From Molanna angustata (lineage: Eukaryota; Arthropoda; Insecta; Trichoptera; Molannidae): 64,000 nucleotides of DNA. A program made the position numbers and the translations under genes. Shown in pieces: positions 22,400 through 33,583 of this stretch; position 1 is the stretch's first letter; each line of letters opens with the position of its first letter. Below the pieces are notes generated by a model. That model ran no database searches. It was not told the DNA's origin and was given only the letters and a program-made list of their open reading frames with translations. The stretch covers positions 11,338,799-11,402,798 of the forward strand of contig OY754978.1 of NCBI GenBank assembly GCA_963576475.1, written 5' to 3'.

Positions 22400-22568
22400 A
22401 ATGTCATTTTTACACGTACATTTACTATAAATACATCCACATATATTTCTTAAATTAAGCATAAATGCTTGTGATATAGGTGAACGAAATCGGTTGTAGC
22501 AGGATTCGAACTCTCGACCATTGGATTACTAACCCGGCGCGCTAATCGCTCTACCGCCACCCATCTAT
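22400..22568 (-). mobile_element. SINE-2 (tRNA-derived), copy 1
   Basis: On the minus strand the head reads GGTAGAGCGATTAGCGCGCC (A-box-like), TTAGTAATCCAATGG and GAGTTCGAATCC (B box), followed by a body CGATTTCGTTCACC... AGCATTTATGC. Copies occur at 25030 and 57190. The anticodon-arm region resembles a tRNA, but the acceptor and tail belong to a SINE. Confidence 0.75.
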
Positions 22569-23385
22569 GTATGATAAATAAGGCGTTTAATATTCTGAAA
22601 TGCCATACCTACAATAAACCGAAATAATGCGCATGTGTCATATCAAATTTTACAGTGTAAATTTGCCCACACGTGGGGCGGTGTGGGTCAATTGTATTTC
22701 ACGCTCTAGTCAAAGAAGATCCTTAATTATTGTTATTCAAATGTGAAAATCTAAAATGATTACCTACAATTTATTATGAGCGATTTTAAGCAGTACTTTT
22801 TTAGTATTTATTTATGTTTGACAGAATTATGGCATGGTCAAAATGACCATGGATATTTTGAGTTGCCTTGAAACCTTTGAACAGTTCCGACCTCTCGTGT
22901 AAGCGTGGAAGTAATGATCTTCCAACCATTCATGGATTGTTTTAATTCGACAATAAACTCCTTATATGCTGAATCGGCTTCCAACATCAATATCTAGTTA
23001 TTGTAGCTGTACAAAGCATATATAATTTCGTTTGTAGTATAATATAATGAAGGAATACGAGGAGATTTTGACTAATTTCTTTAAATTTTGACAGTGAAGA
23101 AGTCATATGTGTAAAGTAAAGATATATAAACATAGAGCTAAGATTTCCACAAACAAAGTATACTTTTTGTTTTCTATGATTTTATTTTTATAAAAATAGT
23201 TTTTTTTTATTATATATTTATTATTTATTTATTTATCACACCATATGTATAATGACAACAATAAGTAGATTACTGCTGCCCAACTAGGAAATCCTGTTCT
23301 AGGGTTAGCAGTTTACAATTTTTATTGACAATTATATAAAGTAGGTATTTATTTTATTTTTATTTATAGGCACAGTATATGTAAA
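22569..23385. other. unassigned AT-rich DNA
   Basis: No gene is visible. The block at about 23270-23320 resembles 8400-8450 and may be a LINE 3' untranslated remnant. Confidence 0.4.
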
Positions 23386-23700
23386 TGTGCTTCATACAAA
23401 ATGCATTTAGGGATTGTCATCCTATGTAGAAATAAAAATGTGCTTCATACAAAATGCATTTAGGGATTGTCATCCTATGTAGAAATAAAAATGTGCTTCA
23501 TACAAAATGCATTTAGGGATTGTCATCCTATGTAGAAATAAAAATGTGCTTCATACAAAATGCATTTAGGGATTGTCATCCTATGTAGAAATAAAAATGT
23601 GCTTCATACAAAATGCATTTAGGGATTGTCATCCTATGTAGAAATAAAAATGTGCTTCATACAAAATGCATTTAGGGATTGTCATCCTATGTATAGAAAT
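23386..23700. repeat. 53-bp tandem repeat, six copies
   Basis: Units contain ATGTGCTTCATACAAAATGC and ATTTAGGGATTGTCATCC; the period is exactly 53 bp and the copies are almost identical, indicating recent expansion. A single related but diverged unit is seen at 7385-7420, so the array grew from part of a dispersed repeat. There are no spacers, so it is not a CRISPR-like array. Confidence 0.92.
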
Positions 23701-23704
23701 AAAA

Positions 23705-23885
23705 ACAGTTGACGTCGATCGTAATGGCATAGTGATACATTGCTTGGTTTCTGTGAAGGCCTCCTGGGCTCAATTCCTAGTAGGGGAGAAATTTATTACA
23801 AATTATATCTCGCGCATTTATTGCTTTTCTGGTCGGCAACCACTGCTTAGTTGAAAGAAATTGCCTTCGGCAATAAATAGAGTTA
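23705..23885 (+). mobile_element. SINE-1, diverged copy
   Basis: The order TGGCATAGTGATACATTGC (A-box region), CTGGGCTCAATTCC (B box), GGGGAGAAATTTATT and GAAAGAAATTGCC matches the family, with many substitutions. It directly follows the 53-bp array. Confidence 0.7.
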
Positions 23886-24541
23886 AGTTTTGGCCATATG
23901 AACCTATACACCATAGCATTTTTTTCTTATATCTGATTTTCACAATGAAGTTAACATGCAATCGCGCCATGTCTTTGACATGATGGGTAGAGAGAATTGA
24001 GCCCCACATATTTCTATCTCGACACGAATCGATTTTTCATTATTTCAAATATCATTTTTAATCAAATTCATTGTACCTATATCTGTAGTAAAATAAAAAT
24101 GAGTAATATCAAATAAAAATGATGATTTTTTTTTAAATCATTTGTGTATTATTAATGTGAAGTGAATATATCGTGGGGTATGTGTGTATGTATGTATGTA
24201 AAGTAAGACCAAGAAGTACGCACCTCTAAGGTCAGATTATATCATTGATTTATATGTAAGTGTTGGGCGTTTATTAATTGCCATTTATACTGCGGCTCAC
24301 GCTATTCGAGCTTTGTGGGTTAGCAATACGGACATTCACCCCGGTGAAAATTTAAGGAAATTGTAGAGATTTTGTAGCGACCCTGTGTCAACCATAAGGT
24401 GACCAAAATTTACATTTAAATTTTATTTAAGGCGAAGGGTATGGCTCGGTGGTTGTGGCTTACAGAGACAATTAAAATGTATTAAAATGTACCAATTCCA
24501 ATGAATGAATGAATGAATATGGATTACGATCGTGTGCACCC

Positions 24542-24645
24542 AAGTTAGTTCAGTTCGACAAACCCTAAGTATTGTGAGACATTATACGTGCTGTAGCCTT
24601 TCCGGAATCCCGCTTGTTTCACTGATTGGTATAAGTCAAATTCGC
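24542..24645 (-). pseudogene. LINE reverse transcriptase fragment (QAGFRKGYST motif)
   Basis: The minus-strand frame encodes VKQAGFRKGYST, the highly conserved RT segment of RTE/Jockey-type LINEs, then stops. It lies head to head with the plus-strand RT fragment at 24800. Confidence 0.75.
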
Positions 24646-24799
24646 TCGTCAGTCAAAGATTAGCTGTAGCTGTAAGGATAATGGAAAAAGAAAACACGAA
24701 AACTTTTATGACCAACATATTCGAATGCCTTGGCAATTGAGAACGAGAAGTAATCAACAAATATTGAATGTTGGCTCCAAAGAAATTCGAGAAGTTATA

Positions 24800-24990
24800 T
24801 CAAAATAGAAGTAAGAGCTGCACTGAAAGAGTTGAAGAACAGGAAAAGTCCAGGAGAAGATAAAATCACAGCAGAAATGCAAAAATAAAAATTAAAATCA
24901 AAGCGCGGAAGTTAAATAGTTTTCAAAAAAGGAGACCCCAAAACTATTATAAACCAGTAAGTTTGCTCAGCGTTTTTTACAAACTACCTA
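24800..24990 (+). pseudogene. LINE reverse transcriptase fragment, N-terminal RT motifs
   Basis: The frame encodes ALKELKNRKSPGEDKITAEM, then, after frameshifts, FKKGDPK and a LLSVFY-like block. This is the start of the RT domain in RTE-type elements. It is broken by shifts and truncated. Confidence 0.75.
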
Positions 24991-25029
24991 CATACGAACA
25001 ACAATATTGACAATCAATTTTATTTATTG

Positions 25030-25180
25030 CAATTCACATTTTTTTTAATGAACGGATATGTCCTTGAATCCAGTATATATACATCCTCATACATTCCCTA
25101 AACTAAGCATAATGCTTGTGCTACAGATGAACGAAATCGCGACCACTGGATTTCTTACCGCTCTTCCACCACCCATTGTT
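25030..25180 (-). mobile_element. SINE-2, copy with head deletion
   Basis: It has the same body as 22400-22568 (GCATAATGCTTGTG, GATGAACGAAATCG), but part of the B-box and anticodon region is deleted. Confidence 0.65.
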
Positions 25181-25676
25181 TTGATGAGTGAGTTATATTG
25201 AAATGACCGGTTTGTTGGATGACCGGTTGTTATCAGCCCTGTCGAAGAATCAGTCGCTTTGAAACCGGTCGTATCAAATAACTAACTCGCGATTAAAACA
25301 AAATGACTTGTAACAAATAAAAATATTTATATGGTTGTAGTCACAGTATTATCCATTAGTTGCTATGTCGACTTTATGTGTTTTCATGGTTTGTTAATCA
25401 AGGAAATTGTTCAGTACAACGGCCTGGTCGTGAGCTTTCTATACATTTGACATGATGGTTGATTTAGTAGTGGAGGTTACTTCTTAAGGGTTAAACATAA
25501 TTTTACCCATCGTGGACTGAACTTGAAAATCGATCAAGTGATACAAAGGATATTTTTAAGAAATGAGTTATAATTTGATAGATTGTGGCCAATTTCATCA
25601 AGATATCTCATTGGGAAACTCAAATTTTTGTGCACTATAAGTAATTTTTACTCCTCACTAACCCTTGGGGATATAA

Positions 25677-25855
25677 TAATAATTATAATGAACACTTTTT
25701 TGCCGTATGGCAAATTCTTCCAACTAACCAGTGTTTCCAGCCCAGAGAAGCAATATATGCATGAGAAATAAATTTAAATAAATTTCTCCTCTGCTGAGAA
25801 TCGATCCCAGGACGCCCGCACAGAAACCAAACGGCTTACCAACTGTGCCACGGCA
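25677..25855 (-). mobile_element. SINE-1 inserted in family A, internally deleted
   Basis: The inverted head (GCTTACCAACTGTGCCACGG, B box GAATCGATCCC) and body (ACCAGTGTTTCCAGCCCAGA) are present. The GCGCAGGGTGCAAGG region is missing. It interrupts family A between GGATATA and ATAGAGGGG. Confidence 0.78.
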
Positions 25856-26061
25856 ATAGAGGGGAGTTATGAATTCGCAATTTTTAAGGCTATTTTTTTA
25901 TTGCAGATTATCAACTAGTATCGTGCTCAGATTGTATTCTGAAAGTTTCATCACAATGTATCTGTGTGTGTTTGCTGTGTGCTATGTACGGCGTGTGTAT
26001 TCTACTTTATCGATTGTAGACTAAACTACTCATCCCATTCTTTTCAAATATAGCAAATTTA

Positions 26062-27095
26062 TCCAACTGTCGATTTGTTCAGGAGAACTTTGTTCTCTTA
26101 ACATATCGACAATGTATCAAGCCAGAATACGCGAGAATTGTATGGAGAGGTCTATTTTTTTCACGGCTTTTCCAACTTTGAAGTCAAAAAACACCAACTT
26201 AGAGGCTTCGCAGCATATATGTTCCATACACGGATTTACTCAGAATTCGGAGTAGAACATTTCGTGTGTCTGTGTGTGTGTCTGTGTGTGTGTGTGTGTC
26301 TGTGTGTGTGTCTGTGTGTGTGTCCGTCCCCCCCTTATAACTTTTGATCCGCTCAATTTACAGAGCCCAAAATTTCAGAATATATAAACAGTTATAGGCC
26401 TACAAAACTTTTATACTCAGAATTTTGAATTTTTGTTTCAGTCAGGGGTTATCAACTTTTGAATTTTTATTTTATTTTTCCATATATCTCAGAAACCATA
26501 AAAGCTAGAACGCTGAAAATTGGTACAAACATAGAAAAATTAAAAATCTCAAATTAATTTTTTCAAAAAAATTCCAGGGTTTCTCTAACATTTTTTATTA
26601 AGAAAAATATTTTTTTTATGATAAATTTATGAGTTTAACTGCCTATATTTCCAAAAATTATACAATTATCGAAAAAAGCCGAAACACCCCAACTAGATAA
26701 TTTAATTTTCTATAAAAAATTTTAACATTGTAGTAGAAGATCTCAATTTTTTTTTAACAATTTTTTTAAAAATTGAATTTAGTGACGACATCGCTTCATA
26801 CATTTTGTATGGCAGTCGCCTATACACAATATGTAAGAAGACTTAATAGTTTGATACTTCATCTCCAAACATACATACCATCATGCTATTTTCATATTCT
26901 GGGTAGGAAAAAAGGAACTTCCTCCATACTATCCTATCTTGACATACATACCTACATAATATATGTTGTATAGAAAACAAAATATCTGAAAATATTCAAT
27001 AATTTGTATTTATGGGTTTATAGTTTGGTACATATTCTTCAACTATACATACTATCGCTATCGACAGTTGGATCTCATGTGTTACATGCAACTAG
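26062..27095 (+). mobile_element. Helitron-like non-autonomous element, complete copy
   Basis: It starts TCCAACTGTCGAT after host A and ends ATCGACAGTTGGA, hairpin CATGT-GTT-ACATG, CAACTAG, before host T. There is no target duplication. The copy at 21300-21660 shows the same host sequence uninterrupted (AAATTTA/TATATCAAATA). These are the diagnostic traits of Helitron insertion (5' TC, 3' hairpin plus CTRR, between A and T). A GT/CTGT microsatellite is carried at about 26262-26325. No Rep/helicase frame is present. Confidence 0.82.
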
Positions 27096-27411
27096 TATAT
27101 CAAATACTCGCTTAGATCCCTTTAGATTTTGAAGTATATCTGATAAGTGCTTCTCAATTTTAAGAACTGTCAAATAATTCAAAGTGACTCCAAGCTCAGG
27201 AAACGTAAAATTTAATATTTTTATTTTCAAATTACTAAAAAGGACCATCACATTCATAAAATGCCATTGAAGAATTATCAAGTTTTCATAATAAAATATT
27301 GAAATCACAAATAATTCAACAAATGCTGAATGCTGAAAAATTTCCATACAATATTTGAATACCTTGTAGAATGACAAGGCTGGGTTATTTCAACAAAAGT
27401 AACGGAAATAG

Positions 27412-27617
27412 TCCAACTGTTGATTCGTTCATGAGAATTCAATTCTCTGAATGAATCGACATTATTAAGCCAAGATGCGTGCACGAAGGAACATTTTGTA
27501 TGGCGTAGTTGACTTTTTGCATGCTAATAACACCAACTAGAGGCCTCGCAGCATATATGTTCCCATACATGAATTTACTCAGAATTCGGAGTAGAACATT
27601 TTATGTGAGTTTTGTGT

Positions 27618-27653
<36 letters not shown>

Positions 27654-28331
27654 TTATAACTTTTGATCCGCTCAATTTATAGAGCCCAAATTTTCAGAAT
27701 ATATAAATAATTATAGGCCTACAAAACTTAGAAACCATAAAATATAGAACGCTGAAAATTGGTATAAACATAGACAAATACAAAATCTGAAATTGGTTTT
27801 TTCAAAAAAATTCCAGGGTTTCTCAAACATTTTTTATTAAGAAAAATATTTTTTTTTATAATAAATTTATGAGTTTAACTGCCTATATTTCCAAATATTT
27901 TAAAAATATCGAAAAAAGCCGAAACTAGATAATGAAATTTTCTATAAAAAATTTTAACATTGTAAAAGTAAATCTTAATTTTTCTTAACAATTTTTATAA
28001 AAATTGAATTTAGTGACGACATCACTTCATACAATTTGTATGGCAGTCGCGTCTATACACAATATGTAAGAAGACTTAATAGCTTGATACTGAAATCTCC
28101 AAACATGCATACATACCGTCATGCTGTTTTCATATTCTGGGTAGAAAAAAGGACTGACCTCCATACTATCCTATCTTGACATACATACCTAGGTACATGT
28201 GTTGTATAGAAAACCAAATATCTTAAAATATTAAATAATTTGTATTTATGGGTTTATAGTTTGGTACTTATTCTTCAACTATACATACTATCGCTATCGA
28301 CAGTTGGATCTCATGTGTTACATGCAACTAG
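27412..28331 (+). mobile_element. Helitron-like non-autonomous element, second tandem copy
   Basis: It begins TCCAACTGTTGATTCG and has the same end as 26062-27095, with host T at 28332. It carries a TG microsatellite at about 27605-27650 in the same internal position. It lies in the same orientation, separated from the first copy by about 316 bp of family A sequence. Confidence 0.8.
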
Positions 28332-29050
28332 TATAGTTAAAATACTTTGATTTTGTGAAATTGTTAAAAATGCGTTGTTTGATAGCATTAGATTTCAATG
28401 AAACAACCAAAACTTTTGAATAAATTTATGAAACCAAAGTATTTTAAATATACTTTTGCTTTAATCTTTGATAACTTTACTTTAAGCCAGTTTGTGTTTC
28501 TCGAACAAAGATTAATGTAAAAGTATAGTTAAAATAATAATTTAGTAGTGAGGAGGCCACAACCCACTCGTTTTTTTCATCCGATAAATAGATGGTTTGT
28601 TTAACAGGAGTTCAGTTCTGATCATAGGATGAGGATGTCTTAGGTACTCTTCTTCCATCTTTTTAGTGGTCTTTCTTGTGGTTATTTGTTTCGATTACCG
28701 ACCTTATTTCGTGAATTATTTTTTTATATCGAAAGTTTTGGCTTGCGTCAATTTGAGATACGTAATTCATATAGTCTATGTAACAAACTTGTAAAAATAT
28801 GTTTGCCGTTATTATCGCATGTCATATTTTTTTCGCAATCGACAAAACGATATTTATTCCATGCCAAAATTACGCAAGCCAAAACACGATTAACAATCAA
28901 TGTGTTGTGAAAATTGATTTTAGTGAAATAATTATCATGATGATTCAAATATTTATTAAAATAAGCCTCTAGATACATGTAATATTTTATCATTATTTTT
29001 TGCATATAATTATGCATTAGTTGATTATCTATGGTGAGAGTTCTTGTACT
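28332..29050. other. unassigned, mainly AT-rich
   Basis: A stub of the family A end (GAGGCCACAACCCACTCG) is seen near 28553-28572. Nothing else is recognised. Confidence 0.4.
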
Positions 29051-29054
29051 TCTC

Positions 29055-29420
29055 ATCATCATCAATGGCTCCACAGCCCATTGCGGGCCTTGGCCTCTTC
29101 CAGCATTCCTCGCCATCTCCCTCTATCATGACATGCTTCCCTCCAGTTCCTTACACCAACAGCCTCCACATCTTTCCTTGCACGCCATCCAGCAATCGGA
29201 GCTTGGGTCAACCAACGTTTCGTTTACCTTGTGGCTATGTATGCAGGATCCTTTTTGGCACTCTTTCATCGCCCATTATTTCCACGTGTCCTACCCATCG
29301 CAGCCTCCCTATTTTTATCACTTTTATAATGTTGGGTTCATTATAAATATTGTAGATCTCATCATTGCGTCGTATTCTCCAAGCTCCGTTTAAATTTATT
29401 TTTAGAAGTAGGTACAATAT
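29055..29420 (-). pseudogene. LINE ORF2 C-terminal fragment
   Basis: The minus-strand frame encodes RRNDEIYNIYNEP, then KIGRLRWVGHVEIM and RVPKRIL, the classic GHVxRM...PKR tail of RTE-like LINEs. It ends at an ATGATGATG-type tail. Later parts are frameshifted. Confidence 0.8.
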
Positions 29421-29589
29421 ATTCGGACCTGCACAGGTCCGAATATCTTGTACTTCTGCTTTCTATGAATGGTTTGCACCAAGCACTTCATCTATCCACA
29501 TATCTACATATATGTTTTCCGCCAGCCTCTTCGTCTTTTGGTAGCTGCAATAGCTCACATCTCTGATCACGTCATCCATATATCACTAG

Positions 29590-30856
29590 GGCGACCTCTA
29601 TGGTTTCAATTTTAAATTGCAAAAAAATAGGATTCTAGAAAGGTACCTATCTCATTTCTTGTGTCGATAGCTTTTTTATCATACGAGGACATCATTCATA
29701 CTTTTACATTTTGTTCTTATTAAAATCATAATAAATATTTTGTTCGTTATAATCTTAGTTAAATGAAATGAATGTCATTTTCATATATCTATACAAATAA
29801 AAAAAATCCTTCATCAGGTCTATGAATGAAATTCAGGCATTTAATAATTTTGCAAAGCTAAGTTATTTTAGGATGTTTAAGATCCGTCGTTACATTTTTG
29901 AAATCACAATATACATATATTAATTCATTTACAAATAATACAAAAGCATCAGAGAATGGGTTGTGTTTTTAAGTAAAAAAAGTATAATGTTTGAATTTAT
30001 TTATTTTACTAATTGGCATTTAATTTTTGTACAAAATTGTATTTTTGTCGTCAACAATTTTACAGGAATCCACAAGTTAAAATCTAAATAAAATACGTAT
30101 CTTGAGTATAATACTAGCTATAAATATTAAAAAAAAAATGGGTAGAAAATACAAAAATTATATTGGCAATGCTTTTTTTATAATACACGATAGTTATTTT
30201 TTAATATTGTATTGTATATACATTTTTCAATAACTATAAAATAATCGACATTATGTACATTTATACAAGCTCCAAATAAAGCACATTTAGTTCTATTTAT
30301 TATATTAATATGTATTAGGTTGGTACACGTTTGTGGCAATAAGTTAAAATAAAAATGTACAATGCAATAAATGTAACTTAACAATACCATTAAAATACAA
30401 TTTTATAAAGAAATTTAAAAAAAAGTATTATTTACTGGAGTGTATTATAATTTAACGAGAATGTGTAAAATTAATATTCGTGGCGTTTCCTAATAAAACC
30501 ACGGTTCGTTTTGAATTTTTATTGCAACATCAAAGAAATAACTATATAGGCGTTCAAAACAACTTCACAACTATGTATTACATTAAAAAAACACACACTT
30601 GAAAAACAATATGTGAAAAGCAATGATTTGAATTTGACAATCTATTGAAGTTTTCATTTAGATTAATGAAATTCGTTGTGAAAGTATACGTCTTTTTATA
30701 CGTCTAATTTTTACTTTTTTGCGTCAATTCATTTTAATTTATTACAGAAATACAAATAAAATTATTGGATTTATCATATTGATTTAATTTGATTTTCGAT
30801 GCATTTCGTGCAAGTCACATCATCAGAATAAACTCGTTGACAATAAAATTAAAGCA
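29590..30856. other. unassigned AT-rich DNA
   Basis: No gene or complete repeat is recognised. Part of 29480-29590 looks like a further eroded LINE tail on the minus strand. Confidence 0.4.
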
Positions 30857-31400
30857 TTACTCCTCATTACCCCAAAAGGATATAGTGGGGAGTTATGAAT
30901 TTTTAAGGTTAATTTTTTATTGCCGATCATTAACTAGTATTATGCTGAGATTGTATTTTGAAAGTTTCATCACAATGTTTCTGTGTGCTTTTGTTCTATG
31001 TGTATGTACGGCGTGTTTTTTTTCTTTATCGATTAAAGTACTTATTCGATTCTTTTCAAATTTTGCCAATTTGTATCTACTACTCGCTTAGACCCCATAA
31101 GATTTTGAAGGATATCTGATCACTGCTTCTCATTTTTTTATCTGTCAAATATTTCAAAGTGACCCCAAGCTCAGGAAACTTAAAATTTGATATTTTTATT
31201 TTCAAATTGCTAAAAAGGCACATCACCTCGTAAATTAACATTGAAGAATTATCAATTCATGATAAAAAAATTAAGTCAAAGATAATTTTAAAAAACGCAC
31301 ACCATGGAAATGCTGATAATTTTCCATACAAAATTTGAATGCTTTGTTGAGTGACTTGGTAGTAAGGAGTATAGCGTTGTCCATGAACCAATCGTTTTTT
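30857..31400 (+). mobile_element. dispersed family A, most complete copy
   Basis: It runs uninterrupted from TACTCCTCATTACCCC to AGTATAGCGTTG and CCAATCGTTTTTT. The start (TACTCCTC.TTACC) and a block near the end (GGTAGTAAGGAGTA) are inverted repeats. It serves as the reference for the other copies. Confidence 0.72.
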
Positions 31401-33475
31401 ATTTGTATTTGAGTAATAAATTAATTTTTACTCAATAAATTTCATTAAAACTAATAATAATTGGCGGTCGAAAAAACTCGACTTTTTGTCATAATATATT
31501 TACCCTTTAACGTCGTATATATGAAATGAAACACTTGAATAATTTTACAAAATAATCAAATCAAATAATTAACATTCAATGATTTTTTAATGATATTCAC
31601 GATTGTCTTGTTATGGAATATTGATCATGTATATGATTTTTGCATACAAATTAATACAAAGTTACATTGAATATAGCTTTCAATATTAATAATTGTTTGT
31701 AGCCATTTGTAAAATATTAGGTACTATCTGTTTTAATTATTCAATACACATTGAGCAATGGCGCATAAACTACAATCTCATAATTTACACATTGAGTAAA
31801 ATATTATATATTTATGGAAGCACAATGATCCTACTAAATACAATATAGATACATACGCCACCTTCGAACGCCAACATCTTTAAAATATGAAATGATAAAA
31901 AAATAACATGTTGTTCTATGATGAACGAACGAACGAGTAAAAATTACAGTAGGTATTGAAAAAAAAATCATTTATTACAATTAACTCTGTTTTTAAATCA
32001 CGAATTTATTTGAACAGTTTCAAAATATTTGAATGTTTCTTTGTCGGAATGGATGATGATGATTCATTAAAAAAATAACTCATTAGTGTAACCGAACCAA
32101 CTAACACATTCGTGTAACCGAATAAAATAACACATTCGTGTAACCGAATAAAAGAACTCATTAGTGTAACCGAACCAAATAACACATTCGTGTAACCGAA
32201 TAAAATTACTCATTCGTGATATAAACAAAGTATATTGTTATAAATAAAATTGTTAAAAACGGTCAAAATGAATTCTGAGAATATTAAAAAAAAAACATTT
32301 TCACAAAACATGTATATAATGCAGAGTGTTTTAATGTAGCTTTAAATGTAAGTACCTAACTATTTACTATATGAATTTATTTTAAATACTTATTTTGTAT
32401 TAACTGTTATATTTATTAAGAAAACATTTAGGTAATCATAATAAATTATATAAAAATAAATATTCGTGGCGTTGAAGGGTTTAAACGTATTTCATCAAAA
32501 TACATAATAGAAGCATGCATATCATTTGGAAGTTTAAAGTTAAATACGAGTATAATATAAAAAAGTATCTGTGATGAGTAATTACTTTATTTATTTTTAT
32601 TTACTCTAAGAAAATCAAATAAATTGTCAATATAATTAAACAAAATATAAAATATGGCTCACAAAATAAATACCTATATTTATTTATAACACTTATTTTG
32701 TGTGAAATAATATTTTCATTAATTAAAATAATCTCAATTTATAACAAACAAATCAATGAGTTTCGAATTTACGTACATAGGTACATATATAAAATATATA
32801 TGTACAAAATATATACAAAAAATAGCCATTTTATAATATAATTTGTACTACAATTTAATTAAATAATATTCATAATTAACAAAATGTTCATGATTTATAC
32901 GAAAAAAATAATAAATTATTTAAATTAGGTATATAAAACAAGTAAAACATAAAAATACACAAAACAATAATAGTATTTTTTACGTAATTACTAAAATATT
33001 TGGAAAATATTTTATCAGTTCTTCTATTAATATAACTAGGTACCTGTTTTGTTATAGGATCCTAAAATTATAACAGATTTAAAAAAAGACGTTTAACTAA
33101 ACTTATTAAATGTATGGACAAATTAATATAATCGCTAAAAGCGAGAACATACATGTTACACACGTTTTTTTTATAATTTTAATTGTATTTTATTAATTTT
33201 CATGATTTAATGTTTTCATTACGCGTATAATAATGTTTTCAGTTTTAATCTTTAAATTACCAAAATACTGAGTTTTTTGTTAAAAATTATATAATATAAC
33301 TATCTTTGTTTTATGTGAAAAATATCTGAAATAGTGTAATTATTTACAGTCAACGATTCACTTCAAATTGGAACATGAAAACTGTAAAACCGTATCTATG
33401 TACGTTAACTTTTTGGCGATTTGTATTAGTCACATAAATAATAACAGATAAAGAATCTCAAAAGGCTTTGTCACC
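31401..33475. other. AT-rich DNA downstream of prickle; one minisatellite
   Basis: Extremely AT-rich sequence without recognisable genes. The only clear structure is the 26-bp array at 32078-32225. It may include long prickle 3' untranslated sequence. Confidence 0.4.
32078..32225. repeat. 26-bp minisatellite, five units plus a partial
   Basis: Units start at 32078, 32104, 32130, 32156 and 32182 with ACTCATTAGTGTAACCGAAC or ACACATTCGTGTAACCGAAT. Two unit types are mixed (order a-b-b-a-b). Confidence 0.9.
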
Positions 33476-33481
33476 TTTATT
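33476..33481 (-). promoter_or_regulatory. candidate polyadenylation signal for prickle
   Basis: TTTATT on the plus strand gives AATAAA on the minus strand about 100 bp after the stop codon at 33584. Longer 3' ends are possible because many similar words follow. Confidence 0.35.
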
Positions 33482-33583
33482 TTTAGACCAGGAAAATGAA
33501 GGTGGCATTTTGGGGGAAATTTATAGCCTTTTGTATTTGTTGGTTTGTCGCTATAAGGCCAGACGGAATAGCTGCTTGGGCCA

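Larger units (their letters stand above)
25641..27380 (+). mobile_element. dispersed family A copy split by a SINE and a Helitron-like element
   Basis: Family A sequence is present at 25641-25676, 25856-26061 and 27096 to about 27375. Joining these blocks restores the order of the copy at 30857-31400. The first gap is SINE-1 (inverted), the second a Helitron-like element. The terminal part after about 27360 is eroded. Confidence 0.8.

Noticed and set aside
23386..23700. CRISPR-like array
   Set aside because: The 53-bp units are directly abutting without unique spacers, and the context is an animal genome.
26138..26347. 69-codon frame with Cys/Val/Leu repeats
   Set aside because: It crosses the TG microsatellite inside the Helitron-like element.
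28748..29116. 122-codon minus-strand frame
   Set aside because: It begins in the non-coding frame of a LINE tail and runs through AT-rich DNA without any motif.
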